The notes beneath the pieces are model-generated. The model was not told the DNA's origin and made no database searches. It saw only the letters and a program-made list of their open reading frames with translations. The translations under genes were made by a program, and so were the position numbers. Shown piece by piece: positions 18,105 through 28,056 of a stretch of DNA of 64,000 nucleotides. The DNA is from Streptomyces marinisediminis (GTDB taxonomy: Bacteria; Actinomycetota; Actinomycetes; Streptomycetales; Streptomycetaceae), in NCBI RefSeq assembly GCF_026262575.1, contig NZ_JAPKFL010000024.1:20910-84909 (forward strand). The letters are read 5' to 3'. Position 1 is the first letter of the stretch. Every line of letters begins with the position of its first letter.

Positions 18105-20045
18105 ATGCCCCCACCCGCACGAGTCTTCTTCGTGCTGCCTGGGGGCATTTCCTTGCTGTTCCGTGAGTCCGCGGCGTCCGTGGCCACCCGCATCCTCGAA
18201 GGATCGCTGACGCTGCACCTGGTCGAGAACTTCGCCCACCTGCACGGGCGCAGGCCCGCGCAGGCGGAGGTGCGGTCCTGGGAGCGCAGCCTCCCGGCTC
18301 TCGTCAACGCGCTCGTGGAGGCCGGCCTCGGTGACGTCGAGGTGATCATCGAGTACGGGCTGCCCCTCACCAGCAAGCGCGCCGACGCCGTCCTCGCGGG
18401 CGTGCACCCGACCACCGGTGAGCCGTCGTACGTCGTCGTCGAGCTGAAGCAGTGGGGCGCGGCCTACCCCGAGGAGGATGAGCCGCTGCTCTGCCGGATC
18501 GACGCCTACCCGGCCCCCGTGCTCAACCCGATCGAGCAGGTCCGGGGCTACTGCGCGTACCTGCTGGCGTTCAACGCGGCCCTGGAGCGCATGCCCGCGT
18601 CCCTGGCGGGCGTGGCCTACCTGCACAACGCGACCGAGGCGCGGACCGCGGGGCTCCGCGGCGTCCCGGAGGACCTGCACGGCCGGCTGTACACCGCCGA
18701 CCAGCGCGGCGCCTTCCTGGACTTCCTCAGCTCCCGGCTCGCCGCCAAGCCCGGCGCCCAGGCCGCCGACCTGCTGCGCGACGCGAAGATCCGGCCGTCG
18801 AAGCAGTTGATGGCCGTCGCCTCGGCCGAGATCCGCGACCGTGAGCAGTTCGTGCTCCTCGCCGAGCAGCGGGTCGCCTACGAGAAGGTCATGGCCGCCG
18901 TCCGCAGGGCCAAGCGCGGGAACCACAAGAAGGTCATCGTGGTGACCGGCGGTCCCGGTTCCGGCAAGAGCGTGATCGCCATGTCGCTGCTGGGCGAGCT
19001 GTACCGGCGCGGGGAGACCGCGCTGCACGCCACCGGCTCCGGGTCGTTCACCAAGACGATGCGCAAGGTCGCCGGGGCCAGGAAGCGCGAGGTGCAGAAG
19101 CTGTTCATGTACTTCAACAGCTTCATGGACGCCGAGCCGAACGACCTGGACGTGCTGATCTGCGACGAGGCCCACCGCCTCCGCAGGACCTCCGCCAACC
19201 GCTTCACCAGGGCGGAACTGCGCACCGGCCGCCCCCAGGTCTACGAACTCATCGACGCGGCCCGGGTACCGGTGTTCCTGCTCGACCAGCACCAGGTGGT
19301 GCGGCCGGGCGAGATGGGCACCAGGCAGGAGATCGAGCGGGCCGCCGCCGCGGTGGGCCTGGAGTGCGAGGTCGTGGAACTGGACGGGCAGTTCCGCTGC
19401 GGCGGCAGCGACGCCTACGAGAAGTGGGTCGTCGACCTGCTCGGGCTGGAGGGCGGCGCCCCCACCCGCTGGGAGCCGGACGGCAGGCTGGAACTCCGGA
19501 CGGCCGAGAGCCCCCAGGAGCTGGAGGACTTCCTCGTGGCCCGACGCGCGGAAGGCTACGGCGCGCGCATGTCGGCCGGCTACTGCTGGAAGTGGACCAC
19601 CAGGTTCACCCCGGAGATGACGGCGCTCCCCGCCGACGTCGTCATCGGCGACTGGGCGCGGCCCTGGAACGTGTACGGCGAGCGGTCCGTGTTCGGGGCG
19701 CCGCCCGCGCCCCTGTGGGCGACCGAGCCGGCCGGATTCGGCCAGGTCGGCTGCGTCTACACCGCGCAGGGCTTCGAGTACGACTGGTCGGGCGTGATCA
19801 TCGGCCCCGACCTGGTGTGGCGTACCGACCGCTGGGTCGTGGACCGCACGGCGTCCAAGGACCCGGTGTTCACCCAGGCGACGCCGGACGACGAGATCGA
19901 CCGGCTCGTCCGCAACACCTACAAGGTGCTGCTGACGCGGGGCATGGTGGGGACGATCGTCTACGCCACCGACCCCGAGACCCGCGAGAAGCTGCGCTCC
20001 CTCATCCACCCGGCCGCACCCGCGCGGGTGCCCGTGTCCGGATAG
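18105..20045 (+). CDS. PD-(D/E)XK-like nuclease fused to DUF2075 (Schlafen-type) helicase
   Basis: 646-aa protein. The first 200 residues look like a restriction-type nuclease: RADAVL with Asp94 and VVVELKQW with Glu113 and Lys115 give the D...ExK pattern. Residues about 275-640 are a DUF2075 superfamily I helicase core: Walker A GGPGSGKS (282-289), Walker B DVLICDEAHR, VFLLDQHQVVRPGE, ELDGQFRCGGSDAYEKWV and the C-terminal YTAQGFEYDWSGVI and LLTRGM motifs. Nuclease-helicase fusions of this sort are often linked to DNA metabolism or phage defence. The gene stands alone. The start is uncertain: ATG 18105 has GGAGG only 2 nt away, and TTG 18153 (L-L-F-R-E-S) is a good alternative. Confidence 0.8.
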   Translation: MPPPARVFFVLPGGISLLFRESAASVATRILEGSLTLHLVENFAHLHGRRPAQAEVRSWERSLPALVNALVEAGLGDVEVIIEYGLPLTSKRADAVLAGVHPTTGEPSYVVVELKQWGAAYPEEDEPLLCRIDAYPAPVLNPIEQVRGYCAYLLAFNAALERMPASLAGVAYLHNATEARTAGLRGVPEDLHGRLYTADQRGAFLDFLSSRLAAKPGAQAADLLRDAKIRPSKQLMAVASAEIRDREQFVLLAEQRVAYEKVMAAVRRAKRGNHKKVIVVTGGPGSGKSVIAMSLLGELYRRGETALHATGSGSFTKTMRKVAGARKREVQKLFMYFNSFMDAEPNDLDVLICDEAHRLRRTSANRFTRAELRTGRPQVYELIDAARVPVFLLDQHQVVRPGEMGTRQEIERAAAAVGLECEVVELDGQFRCGGSDAYEKWVVDLLGLEGGAPTRWEPDGRLELRTAESPQELEDFLVARRAEGYGARMSAGYCWKWTTRFTPEMTALPADVVIGDWARPWNVYGERSVFGAPPAPLWATEPAGFGQVGCVYTAQGFEYDWSGVIIGPDLVWRTDRWVVDRTASKDPVFTQATPDDEIDRLVRNTYKVLLTRGMVGTIVYATDPETREKLRSLIHPAAPARVPVSG

Positions 20046-21033
20046 GTTCTGGCCGTGCCCGGCGCGCTCCGCGGGCCCGGGCTCAGGCTCTTCGCGGTCG
20101 GCTCCGGACCCGCGCGGCACGCGTCGGGTGCCGTGTCGGGACGGCGCGCGGCCGGTGCCCGTGGAGGCTGACTCCGCATCGTTCTTCATTGCCGGGCCGG
20201 TCGGCCGACCGGGCGGGGCGGCGGACGCCACGCGGGTGCCACAGGCGCAGGTCAGGTACGCTCCACGCGCCGTGCGTCGGCTGGTCCCGGACCGCGCCGC
20301 TTCCCTCCGCGTCTCCGCGCGCCTGAGCGGGCGTCGGGCCGTGGGGCGGGCGGGCGCGCCCTCGGGCCTGGCGGCGGCGCCGTCGCGTGGTGCGACGCGG
20401 CGCCCGGGCGACGCCCCGCCCGCGTCGGGCGTGCGCGGTGTGCGGGCAGCGGGGCGCCGTCCCCGCGCCCGGTGCGGGTGGAGGGTCGCCGCGGCTCGTC
20501 GATCGCCGTCGTGCGGCAGCCGGGTCCGCGACGGGCAGGCTGTGGAGGCACGCGGGGCGTCGGGGCGCCCGTGTGCGGTCAGCGGTCGGTGGCGTCGCCC
20601 TCAAAGGTTGAGCACAATTTCCACACATCCTCTCTTCATACCGGCTCCCATGGTCTAGATTGACCGTGCCTCAGGAGTTCGGGCTCGGGGCGGACAACGG
20701 TGCTCTGTGGGTCCGGTGCTGCGGAATGCCAGTGATCACGTTCCCGGCGCCAGACGTGGGGGTGATCGATTTCCGGAGCCCGCGGGGGCTTTCGCACAGA
20801 AGAGCGGCCGGAATTCCGACGGTGCCCGTACACCTCGGGAGGCAGGCCGCACACGTGGGTCCCGCCGCCGGGGCGGGCTGTTCAGGCGGCTGGCCAGGAC
20901 GCCGGGACGCCATGCGCGGAGCGGGGCGGGAGCCGCCTTCAGCGGGCGGGAACAACGCGGGGGGCGGGGCCTTCCGCGGGGGAGGAACGGTGCTGGGTGG
21001 ACACGTCGAACCACTGGGGACCTGGGGGTTTCT
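20046..21033. promoter_or_regulatory. Long upstream region of the exopolysaccharide operon
   Basis: 988 bp without a convincing gene. From 20046 to about 20595 it is very GC-rich and featureless. At 20601-20665 there is a sharp AT-rich island (around GAGCACAATTTCCACACATC and the TCTAGATTGACC at 20654-20665), the most likely promoter; TAGATT at 20656-20661 could be a -10 box. If so, the first EPS gene has a leader of roughly 370 nt. An open frame at 20660-21052 lies in this leader but has no recognisable protein features. Confidence 0.4.
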
Positions 21034-22512
21034 GTGCGGCAAGGGGGATTAGCCAGCCCGTTCCCGCCGGCGCGCGAGCGACTGGCGGACGAGGCGGTCG
21101 GCCGGTTCGCGGTCGACTGGGAGCAGCGGTACCGCCGCACCGTGATCGCCGCCGACACGGTGACCACCGCCTTCGTCGTGGCGGCGATCGGTAACTTCTT
21201 CGGGGCCCGGGACGCGGCCGACTGGCACGAGAAGTGGGTGATCCTCGCGTTCGGCACCGAACTGCTGGTGCTGGGGGCGCTCGCGGTGAGCCGGTCGTGG
21301 GCTCCGGCCGTGCTCGGCCAGGGTGCCGAGGAATTCCGTCGGCTGGGACGCTCCCTGTTCACGGCGACCGTCGTACTGGCGCTCGCCGGAATCGCCCTCA
21401 CCTCGCGCAACATCAAACTCTGGATCTTCGTCGCGATTCCCGCGATCGCGCTCGTCACCATGACCGCGCGGTATCTGCTGCGCCTTCGGCTGCACAGGCG
21501 GCGCAAGGAGGGACGGTGCCTGCGGCCGGTGCTCGCCGCCGGGAGCCAGGCCACCGTGCGCGACCTGATCGCCCGAACCCGCAGGTTCCCCCACCTGGGC
21601 TGGCGGGTGGACGCGGTGTGCACGCCGGACGGTCGCGGGCCGGACGGTGACCGGCTGGACGGGGTTCCGGTCGTCGGCAAGCTGACGGACGTCGCGGGCC
21701 ATGTCCGCCGCGACGGCTACCGCGTCGTCGCGGTCACACCGGACCCGCACTGGTCACCGGACCGGTTGCAGCGGCTGGCCTGGAACCTCGAGGGCAGCGA
21801 CGCCGAGATGGTCGTGGCCCCCGTGCTGATGGAGGTCGCCGGGCCGCGGCTGCACGTCGACGCGGTGCTCGGGATTCCGCTGCTGCGGGTCAGCATGCCG
21901 GCCTTCACGGGGGGCCGCCGGGCGGTCAAGGGAGTCGTCGACCGGGTGGGCGCGGCGATCCTGCTGGTGCTGTTCGCGCCGCTGATGGTGTGCGTCGCTC
22001 TGCTCGTGCTGGTGGACAGCCGGGGTGGGGTGTTCTACCGCCAGCGCCGGATCGGCAAGGACGGCCGCGAGTTCACCATGGTCAAGTTCCGCACCATGGT
22101 CGCCGGGGCGGACCGGACGCGCGCCGAGCTGGCCGACCGCAACGAGGGCGCCGGCCTGCTGTTCAAGCTCCGCCGGGACCCGCGGGTGACCCGGGTGGGA
22201 GCGGTGCTGCGCCGGTACTCGATCGACGAGCTCCCGCAGCTCCTCAACGTGCTGACCGGGTCGATGTCGCTGGTCGGTCCGCGGCCTCCGTTACCGGAGG
22301 AGTCCGCCGCCTACGGCCCGGAGATCCGGCGGCGGCTGCTGGTCAAGCCCGGACTCACCGGCCTGTGGCAGATCAGCGGACGCAGCGACCTGTCGTGGGA
22401 GGAGACGGTGCGGCTGGACCTGCGGTACGTGGAGGACTGGTCGCTGGCCCTGGACACAGTGATCTTGTGGAAAACCCTGCGTGCGGTGGTCTACGGGCAG
22501 GGGGCTTACTGA
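21034..22512 (+). CDS. Polyprenyl-phosphate glycosylphosphotransferase (WcaJ/WbaP-like)
   Basis: 492-aa membrane enzyme that initiates the repeat unit by moving a sugar-1-phosphate onto undecaprenyl phosphate. An N-terminal multi-helix region (about 40-150) and a CoA-binding-like domain precede the catalytic module: a hydrophobic hairpin (AILLVLFAPLMVCVALLVLV), then FYRQRRIGKDGREFTMVKFR, DELPQLLNVLTGSMSLVGPR and KPGLTGLWQISGRSDLSW, all hallmarks of the bacterial sugar transferase family. The GTG at 21034 was chosen for its GGGGG ribosome binding site 5-7 nt upstream. It is the first gene of a 28-kb co-oriented run, consistent with its initiating role. Sugar specificity is unknown. Confidence 0.9.
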   Translation: MRQGGLASPFPPARERLADEAVGRFAVDWEQRYRRTVIAADTVTTAFVVAAIGNFFGARDAADWHEKWVILAFGTELLVLGALAVSRSWAPAVLGQGAEEFRRLGRSLFTATVVLALAGIALTSRNIKLWIFVAIPAIALVTMTARYLLRLRLHRRRKEGRCLRPVLAAGSQATVRDLIARTRRFPHLGWRVDAVCTPDGRGPDGDRLDGVPVVGKLTDVAGHVRRDGYRVVAVTPDPHWSPDRLQRLAWNLEGSDAEMVVAPVLMEVAGPRLHVDAVLGIPLLRVSMPAFTGGRRAVKGVVDRVGAAILLVLFAPLMVCVALLVLVDSRGGVFYRQRRIGKDGREFTMVKFRTMVAGADRTRAELADRNEGAGLLFKLRRDPRVTRVGAVLRRYSIDELPQLLNVLTGSMSLVGPRPPLPEESAAYGPEIRRRLLVKPGLTGLWQISGRSDLSWEETVRLDLRYVEDWSLALDTVILWKTLRAVVYGQGAY

Positions 22513-22582
22513 TGCGCGGTGGTCGTCCGGCCGACGTGCGGGCCGCGGGCCGACAGGGCCCGCCTGGGGGGAGGAACGCGTC

Positions 22583-23888
<1,306 letters not shown>

Positions 23889-23899
<11 letters not shown>

Positions 23900-25154
23900 C
23901 GCGACGAGCCGCGACCGGCCGCACCGGCGCGCGCTGATCCTGGTGGAGAACCTGTCGGTGCCCTTCGACCGGCGGGTGTGGCAGGAGTGCACGACGCTGC
24001 GCGACGCGGGCTGGGAGGTGCACGTCATCTGCCCCCGGGGAGGCAGGCGGGACACGGAGCCGGAGGCCGTGGTCGACGGTGTGCGGATCCACCGCTACCC
24101 CCTGCGCGCGGCCACCGGGGGCCCGGCCGGCTACCTGCGGGAGTACGGGGCGGCGTTGTGGCACACGTTCCGGCTGGCCCGGAAGGTCGGCCCGGTCGAC
24201 GTGGTCCACGCCTGCAACCCGCCCGACCTGCTGTTCCTGCCGGCCCTGTGGCTGAAGCGGCGAGGGGCGCGCTTCGTCTTCGACCAGCACGACCTGGTGC
24301 CCGAGCTGTACCTCTCCCGCTTCGGCCGCGGCGAGGACCTGCTCCACCGCGCCGTGTGCGCGCTGGAGCGGCTCACCTACCGGGCCGCGGACGTGGTGCT
24401 CGCCACGAACGAGAGCTACCGGGACGTCGCGGTGCGCCGTGGCGGGCGGCGGCCGGCGGACGTCTTCGTGGTGCGCAGCGCCCCCGACGTCGACAGGTTC
24501 CGCCCCGTGCCGCCCGAGCCGCGGCTCAAGCGCGGCAAGCCGCACCTGCTGTGCTACCTCGGCGTCATGGGCCCGCAGGACGGCGTCGACTACGCCCTGC
24601 GGGCCCTGGCCAAGCTGCGCGACGAGCTCGGACGGACCGACTGGCACGCGGTGTTCGTCGGCGCCGGCGACACCTTCGAGGCGATGGTGGAGCTGTCCGG
24701 ACGGCTCGGGCTCTCGGAGCGGGTGGAGTTCACCGGGCGCGTCCCGGACGCCGACCTGGTGCGCTACCTGTCCACCGCGGACGTGTGCCTCTCCCCCGAC
24801 CCGCGCAATCCGCTCAACGACGTCTCGACCATGAACAAGGTCCTGGAGTACATGGTGATCGGCCGGCCGATCGTCTCGTTCGATCTCCGGGAGGCGCGGG
24901 TCTCCGCGGGTGACGCCGCCCTCTACGCGCCCGCGAACGACGAGGCGGAGTTCGCCAAGCTCATCGCGGTGCTGCTGGACGATCCGCGGCGGCGGGCCCG
25001 GATGGGCGAGATCGGCCGGCAGCGGGTGGGCGGGCCGCTTGCCTGGCGGAACTCGCAGGCGGCGCTGCTCGCGGCCTACGCCGCCGCCTGCCGAAAGCGC
25101 CCCCCGGTGTCGGGGAGCGGTCCGCACCGGGCGGGAAAGAGGCCGCGCCGTTGA
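23889..25154 (+). CDS. Glycosyltransferase family 4 (GT-B)
   Basis: 421-aa GT-B fold transferase adding a sugar to the lipid-linked repeat unit on the cytoplasmic face. N-terminal features include ENLSVPFDRRVWQECTTLRD and VDVVHACNPPDLLFLPALWL. The C-terminal nucleotide-sugar domain has CYLGVMGPQDGVDYALRALA, FVGAGDTF and DVCLSPDPRNPLNDVSTMNK with EYMVIGRPIVSFDL (the region of the EX7E motif). It starts at a TTG overlapping the dehydrogenase stop by 11 nt. It ends in a basic tail overlapping the next gene by 4 nt (TTGA). Donor sugar not predictable. Confidence 0.85.
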
Positions 25155-26536
25155 GCGATGACCCGATACGCCTGGCCACGATCGGGCGGATCGTCCGTGG
25201 GCGCTGGCGGCTCCTGACGCTCCTCGCCGTGGTGGGCGCACTCGTCGGCTACGGCGCCTCCGCGCTGCTGCCGCCGCGCTACACGACGTCGGCTTCGGTA
25301 CTGCTGCCGGGGGCGTGGGGGGAGCGCGAACTGCTGACCCAGGTGGCGATCGCGAACAGTTCGGTGGTGCTCGACCGCGCCGCCGCCACGCTCGGCCGGC
25401 CCGGCGTCGGCGGCGGCGAGCTGCGCGAGAGGGTGAGCGCCGAGGCCGCCGAGGGGAACATCATCGAGATCTCGGCCACGGCCGACACCCCCGAGCGCGC
25501 ACAGCGACTCGCCGACCAGGTGGCCGAGCAGTTCGTCACGTTCGCCGGACAGACCACGGGCGCCGGCACCGATCCCGAGGCGGCGACGCGGCCCGAGGCC
25601 CTGGGGCGGCTGGTGGCGCAGACCAGCCGCCGCATCACCGAACTGGCCGACGCCACCGATCCGGGGCGGACGGTGGAGAGCGTGCAGACGCGCACCGAGC
25701 TCGCGAAGCTGCGTACCGCGCTGCAGGAGGCCGTCGACACGCTGGAGCGGGCCGACCCGGCCGCCGGCGAGGCCGACATGGTCGTCATGGGTCCGGCGGC
25801 CCGGCCGACCGGGGAGGCGCCGCCGACGAGGACGCAGCTCGTCGGCGCCGGGGCGCTGCTGTTCCTCGTGGTCGCGGTCATCGGCCATCTCACCGCCGCC
25901 CGGGCGGGCCGCCGACCGCGTACCGCGCCGGAGGTCGCCGCGGCCCTGGGCTCGGTGCCGCTGGGCAGCGTCGACGTCCCCGGTGAACGGCCCGCGCGCC
26001 AGGGGCGAGCCGGTGACCCGCGGGCCCGGCTCCGCCGGCTGCTGGGCGTGGACACCCGGTGGGACGTGCCGGCCCCGCGGCCGTCCGGCGACGAGGCGAG
26101 CAGGCGGGTCCGCTACCGGCGGCTGTGCGCCCGCCTCAGGGAGCGGCTGCCGGCCCCCCGGCGGCTGCTGGCCCTCGTCCCGGACGGCGACGAGACCGCC
26201 CGCCGGGCCGCCGCACGGCTCGTCGCCGAGGCCGGGGGCGATCCGCTGCTGCGGGTGGTGGGGGTGTCGGTGGCCCGGCCGGTCGTGCCGGACCGCGACG
26301 AGGAGTCCGGTGCCCTGGTCGTGCTCAGTGCGGGGAGCCGGACCACGGGAGAGCTCGCCGGCATCGCCGAGGCGTGCGCGGACGCCGGGCACGAGGTCGT
26401 GGGGGTCGTCCTCGCGGGCGCGGTCCGGGCCCGTCCACCGCGGTCCGCCGGCCGCTCGACGGCTGCCGCCGGGCCGACGGCTGCCGCCGGCCCGGCGCTC
26501 GCGGTCGGGGACGACGCGACGGGAGGTGCGAGGTGA
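25151..26536 (+). CDS. Wzz-like chain-length protein with degenerate kinase-like domain (1)
   Basis: 461-aa membrane protein. A first helix (residues 21-40, LTLLAVVGALVGYGASALLP), an extracellular loop with VLLPGAWGERELL...EISATADTPERAQRLADQVA and a second helix (LVGAGALLFLVVAVIGHLTA) make the Wzz/GumC topology. The cytoplasmic part (about 300-440) is reminiscent of a BY-kinase ATPase (LLALVPDGDETARRAAARLV, VVLSAGSRTTGELAGIAEAC, VVGVVLAGA). It lacks the GK[ST] of Walker A, so it probably does not bind ATP canonically. The start is TTG with a 4-nt overlap. It likely pairs with the next protein to control polymer length. Confidence 0.7.
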   Translation: MSDDPIRLATIGRIVRGRWRLLTLLAVVGALVGYGASALLPPRYTTSASVLLPGAWGERELLTQVAIANSSVVLDRAAATLGRPGVGGGELRERVSAEAAEGNIIEISATADTPERAQRLADQVAEQFVTFAGQTTGAGTDPEAATRPEALGRLVAQTSRRITELADATDPGRTVESVQTRTELAKLRTALQEAVDTLERADPAAGEADMVVMGPAARPTGEAPPTRTQLVGAGALLFLVVAVIGHLTAARAGRRPRTAPEVAAALGSVPLGSVDVPGERPARQGRAGDPRARLRRLLGVDTRWDVPAPRPSGDEASRRVRYRRLCARLRERLPAPRRLLALVPDGDETARRAAARLVAEAGGDPLLRVVGVSVARPVVPDRDEESGALVVLSAGSRTTGELAGIAEACADAGHEVVGVVLAGAVRARPPRSAGRSTAAAGPTAAAGPALAVGDDATGGAR

Positions 26537-28053
26537 CGACGGGTACGACGCCGGAGCCGCCCGCCGCCGTTCCGCTGCTGGACCTCCAGGCCCTGGTCGT
26601 CGCGGTGCGCAGGCGGCGCCGGCTGTGGTGCGCCGCGGCGCTGCTGGGGCTGTTCGGCGGAGCGGCGGTGGCGGTCCTGCTGCCGCCGCCGCCGACCGCG
26701 GTGACCAAGGTCCTGGTCGCGCACCAGGGCGACCAGCCCAACGACCCCGGAACCCTGATCCGCACCGACGTCGCGCTGCTGCACACCACGCGGGTCGCCG
26801 GTGCGGCCCTGCGGTCCCTCGGCTCCGCGGAGAGACCGGCGGACTTCCTGCGGGAGTACGAGGGCGTCGGCCTGACCAACAACGTGCTGCAGATCACCGT
26901 GGCGGGCGACAGCGACGCGCAGGCGGTGGCCCGCGCCGGGGCGCTGGCCGACGCGTTCGTCGCCGACCACGTGCGGCGGGTGGAGGAAGCCGCGGCCGCC
27001 GACGCCAGGGCCCTGCTCGACCAGCGGAAGCGGGCGCAGGACGAACTCGCCCAGGTCAACGAGGCAATCGAGGAGGGCTCGCCGGAGAGCGGGCCGGGGG
27101 CGGCGGCGAACATGGAGTCGCTCTTCGCCCGCCGGGCCGAGCTCACCTCGCAGATCGCCGACTTCGGCCAGCGCGCCGCGGAGGCGCGCGTCGGCACGCC
27201 GCGGCTCGTCGCCGGCACCCAGATCGTGGACGGCCCCCGCGCGGTGCCGCACTCCCTGCCCGGGACCGCCGCCACCAACGCCGCGATCGGGCTCGTCCTC
27301 GGGCTCGTCCTGGGGCTCGCGGTGGCCGCGGTCGGCGCGGTGGTGGCGGACCGGCCCGTGCTGCGCCGGGACGTCGCGGCGCACCTCGGTACCTCGGTCG
27401 TCGCGGAGCTGCCCCGCGGGCCGGGCGGCCCGTGGCGGCGGCGCCGGACCCGGGCGGCGCGGGCACGGCTCGTCGCTTCCCTGGCCCGCACCGTGCGCGG
27501 CTCCGCGGAAGCGGTGTCGCTGCTGGAACTGGGCTGTGCGCGCACCACGGGCCTGCTCGCCCTGGACCTCGCCAGGGCACTGGCGGCACAGGGACCGGTG
27601 GTCGTCGTCGACGAACTGCCCGGCACACGACTCGCCGGCCGCCGCCCCAAGCCGGGCGACCCGCCCGTGGTCGGCGGCGAGCGTGCGGCCACCGGGCCGC
27701 GGCAGGGGCGCCGGCTCGGCGTCGGTTCGGTCTCGCCCGGCACGGCCTGGACCGACCTGCCCGGCCTCGGCACGCAGGCGGTGCTCGTCGTGCGCGCCGG
27801 CCACGGCAGCGCCGCGTGGCTGCACACCGTGGCGCGGCAGCTCGCGGAGCAGCGCGTCGGGGTGCTCGGCGCGGTGCTGATCGACCCCGATCCGGGTGAC
27901 CGGACCGACGGCACGCTGTGGGACGCGCACCGCACCGCACCGCGCGGCCCGGCCGAGCGGACGGCCCGGCGCAACGGGGCGGGCCGGCACCGCACGGAGC
28001 GGCCGCCGGTGTGCGCGGCGGGGGTTCCGGACGGCAACCAGGAGGCACGGTAG
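26533..28053 (+). CDS. Wzz-like chain-length protein with degenerate kinase-like domain (2)
   Basis: 506-aa homologue of the preceding protein, coupled to it by GTGA. The N-terminal helix at about 35-55 (LWCAAALLGLFGGAAVAVLL) is followed by a coiled external region (RRVEEAAAADARALLDQRKR...) and a second helix (IGLVLGLVLGLAVAAVGAVV). The cytoplasmic domain preserves the outline of a BY-kinase, LLELGCARTTGLLALDLARA then VVVVDELPG, and TQAVLVVRAGHGSAAWL near the end. The Walker A Lys is missing and the Asp-rich Walker A' is reduced to DELPG. A C-terminal Arg/Pro tail lacks the usual Tyr cluster. Therefore a pseudo-kinase is inferred. Confidence 0.7.
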   Translation: MTTGTTPEPPAAVPLLDLQALVVAVRRRRRLWCAAALLGLFGGAAVAVLLPPPPTAVTKVLVAHQGDQPNDPGTLIRTDVALLHTTRVAGAALRSLGSAERPADFLREYEGVGLTNNVLQITVAGDSDAQAVARAGALADAFVADHVRRVEEAAAADARALLDQRKRAQDELAQVNEAIEEGSPESGPGAAANMESLFARRAELTSQIADFGQRAAEARVGTPRLVAGTQIVDGPRAVPHSLPGTAATNAAIGLVLGLVLGLAVAAVGAVVADRPVLRRDVAAHLGTSVVAELPRGPGGPWRRRRTRAARARLVASLARTVRGSAEAVSLLELGCARTTGLLALDLARALAAQGPVVVVDELPGTRLAGRRPKPGDPPVVGGERAATGPRQGRRLGVGSVSPGTAWTDLPGLGTQAVLVVRAGHGSAAWLHTVARQLAEQRVGVLGAVLIDPDPGDRTDGTLWDAHRTAPRGPAERTARRNGAGRHRTERPPVCAAGVPDGNQEAR

Positions 28054-28056
28054 GAC

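Noticed and set aside
20128..20658. Open frames of 176-181 aa on both strands in the 20046-20660 gap
   Set aside because: Their products are Arg/Pro/Ala-rich with no domain, and both strands are open at once, as expected for chance frames in GC-rich DNA.
20660..21052. 130-aa frame in the leader of the exopolysaccharide operon
   Set aside because: No protein motif and it overlaps the better-supported start of the glycosylphosphotransferase; the sequence looks like leader RNA.
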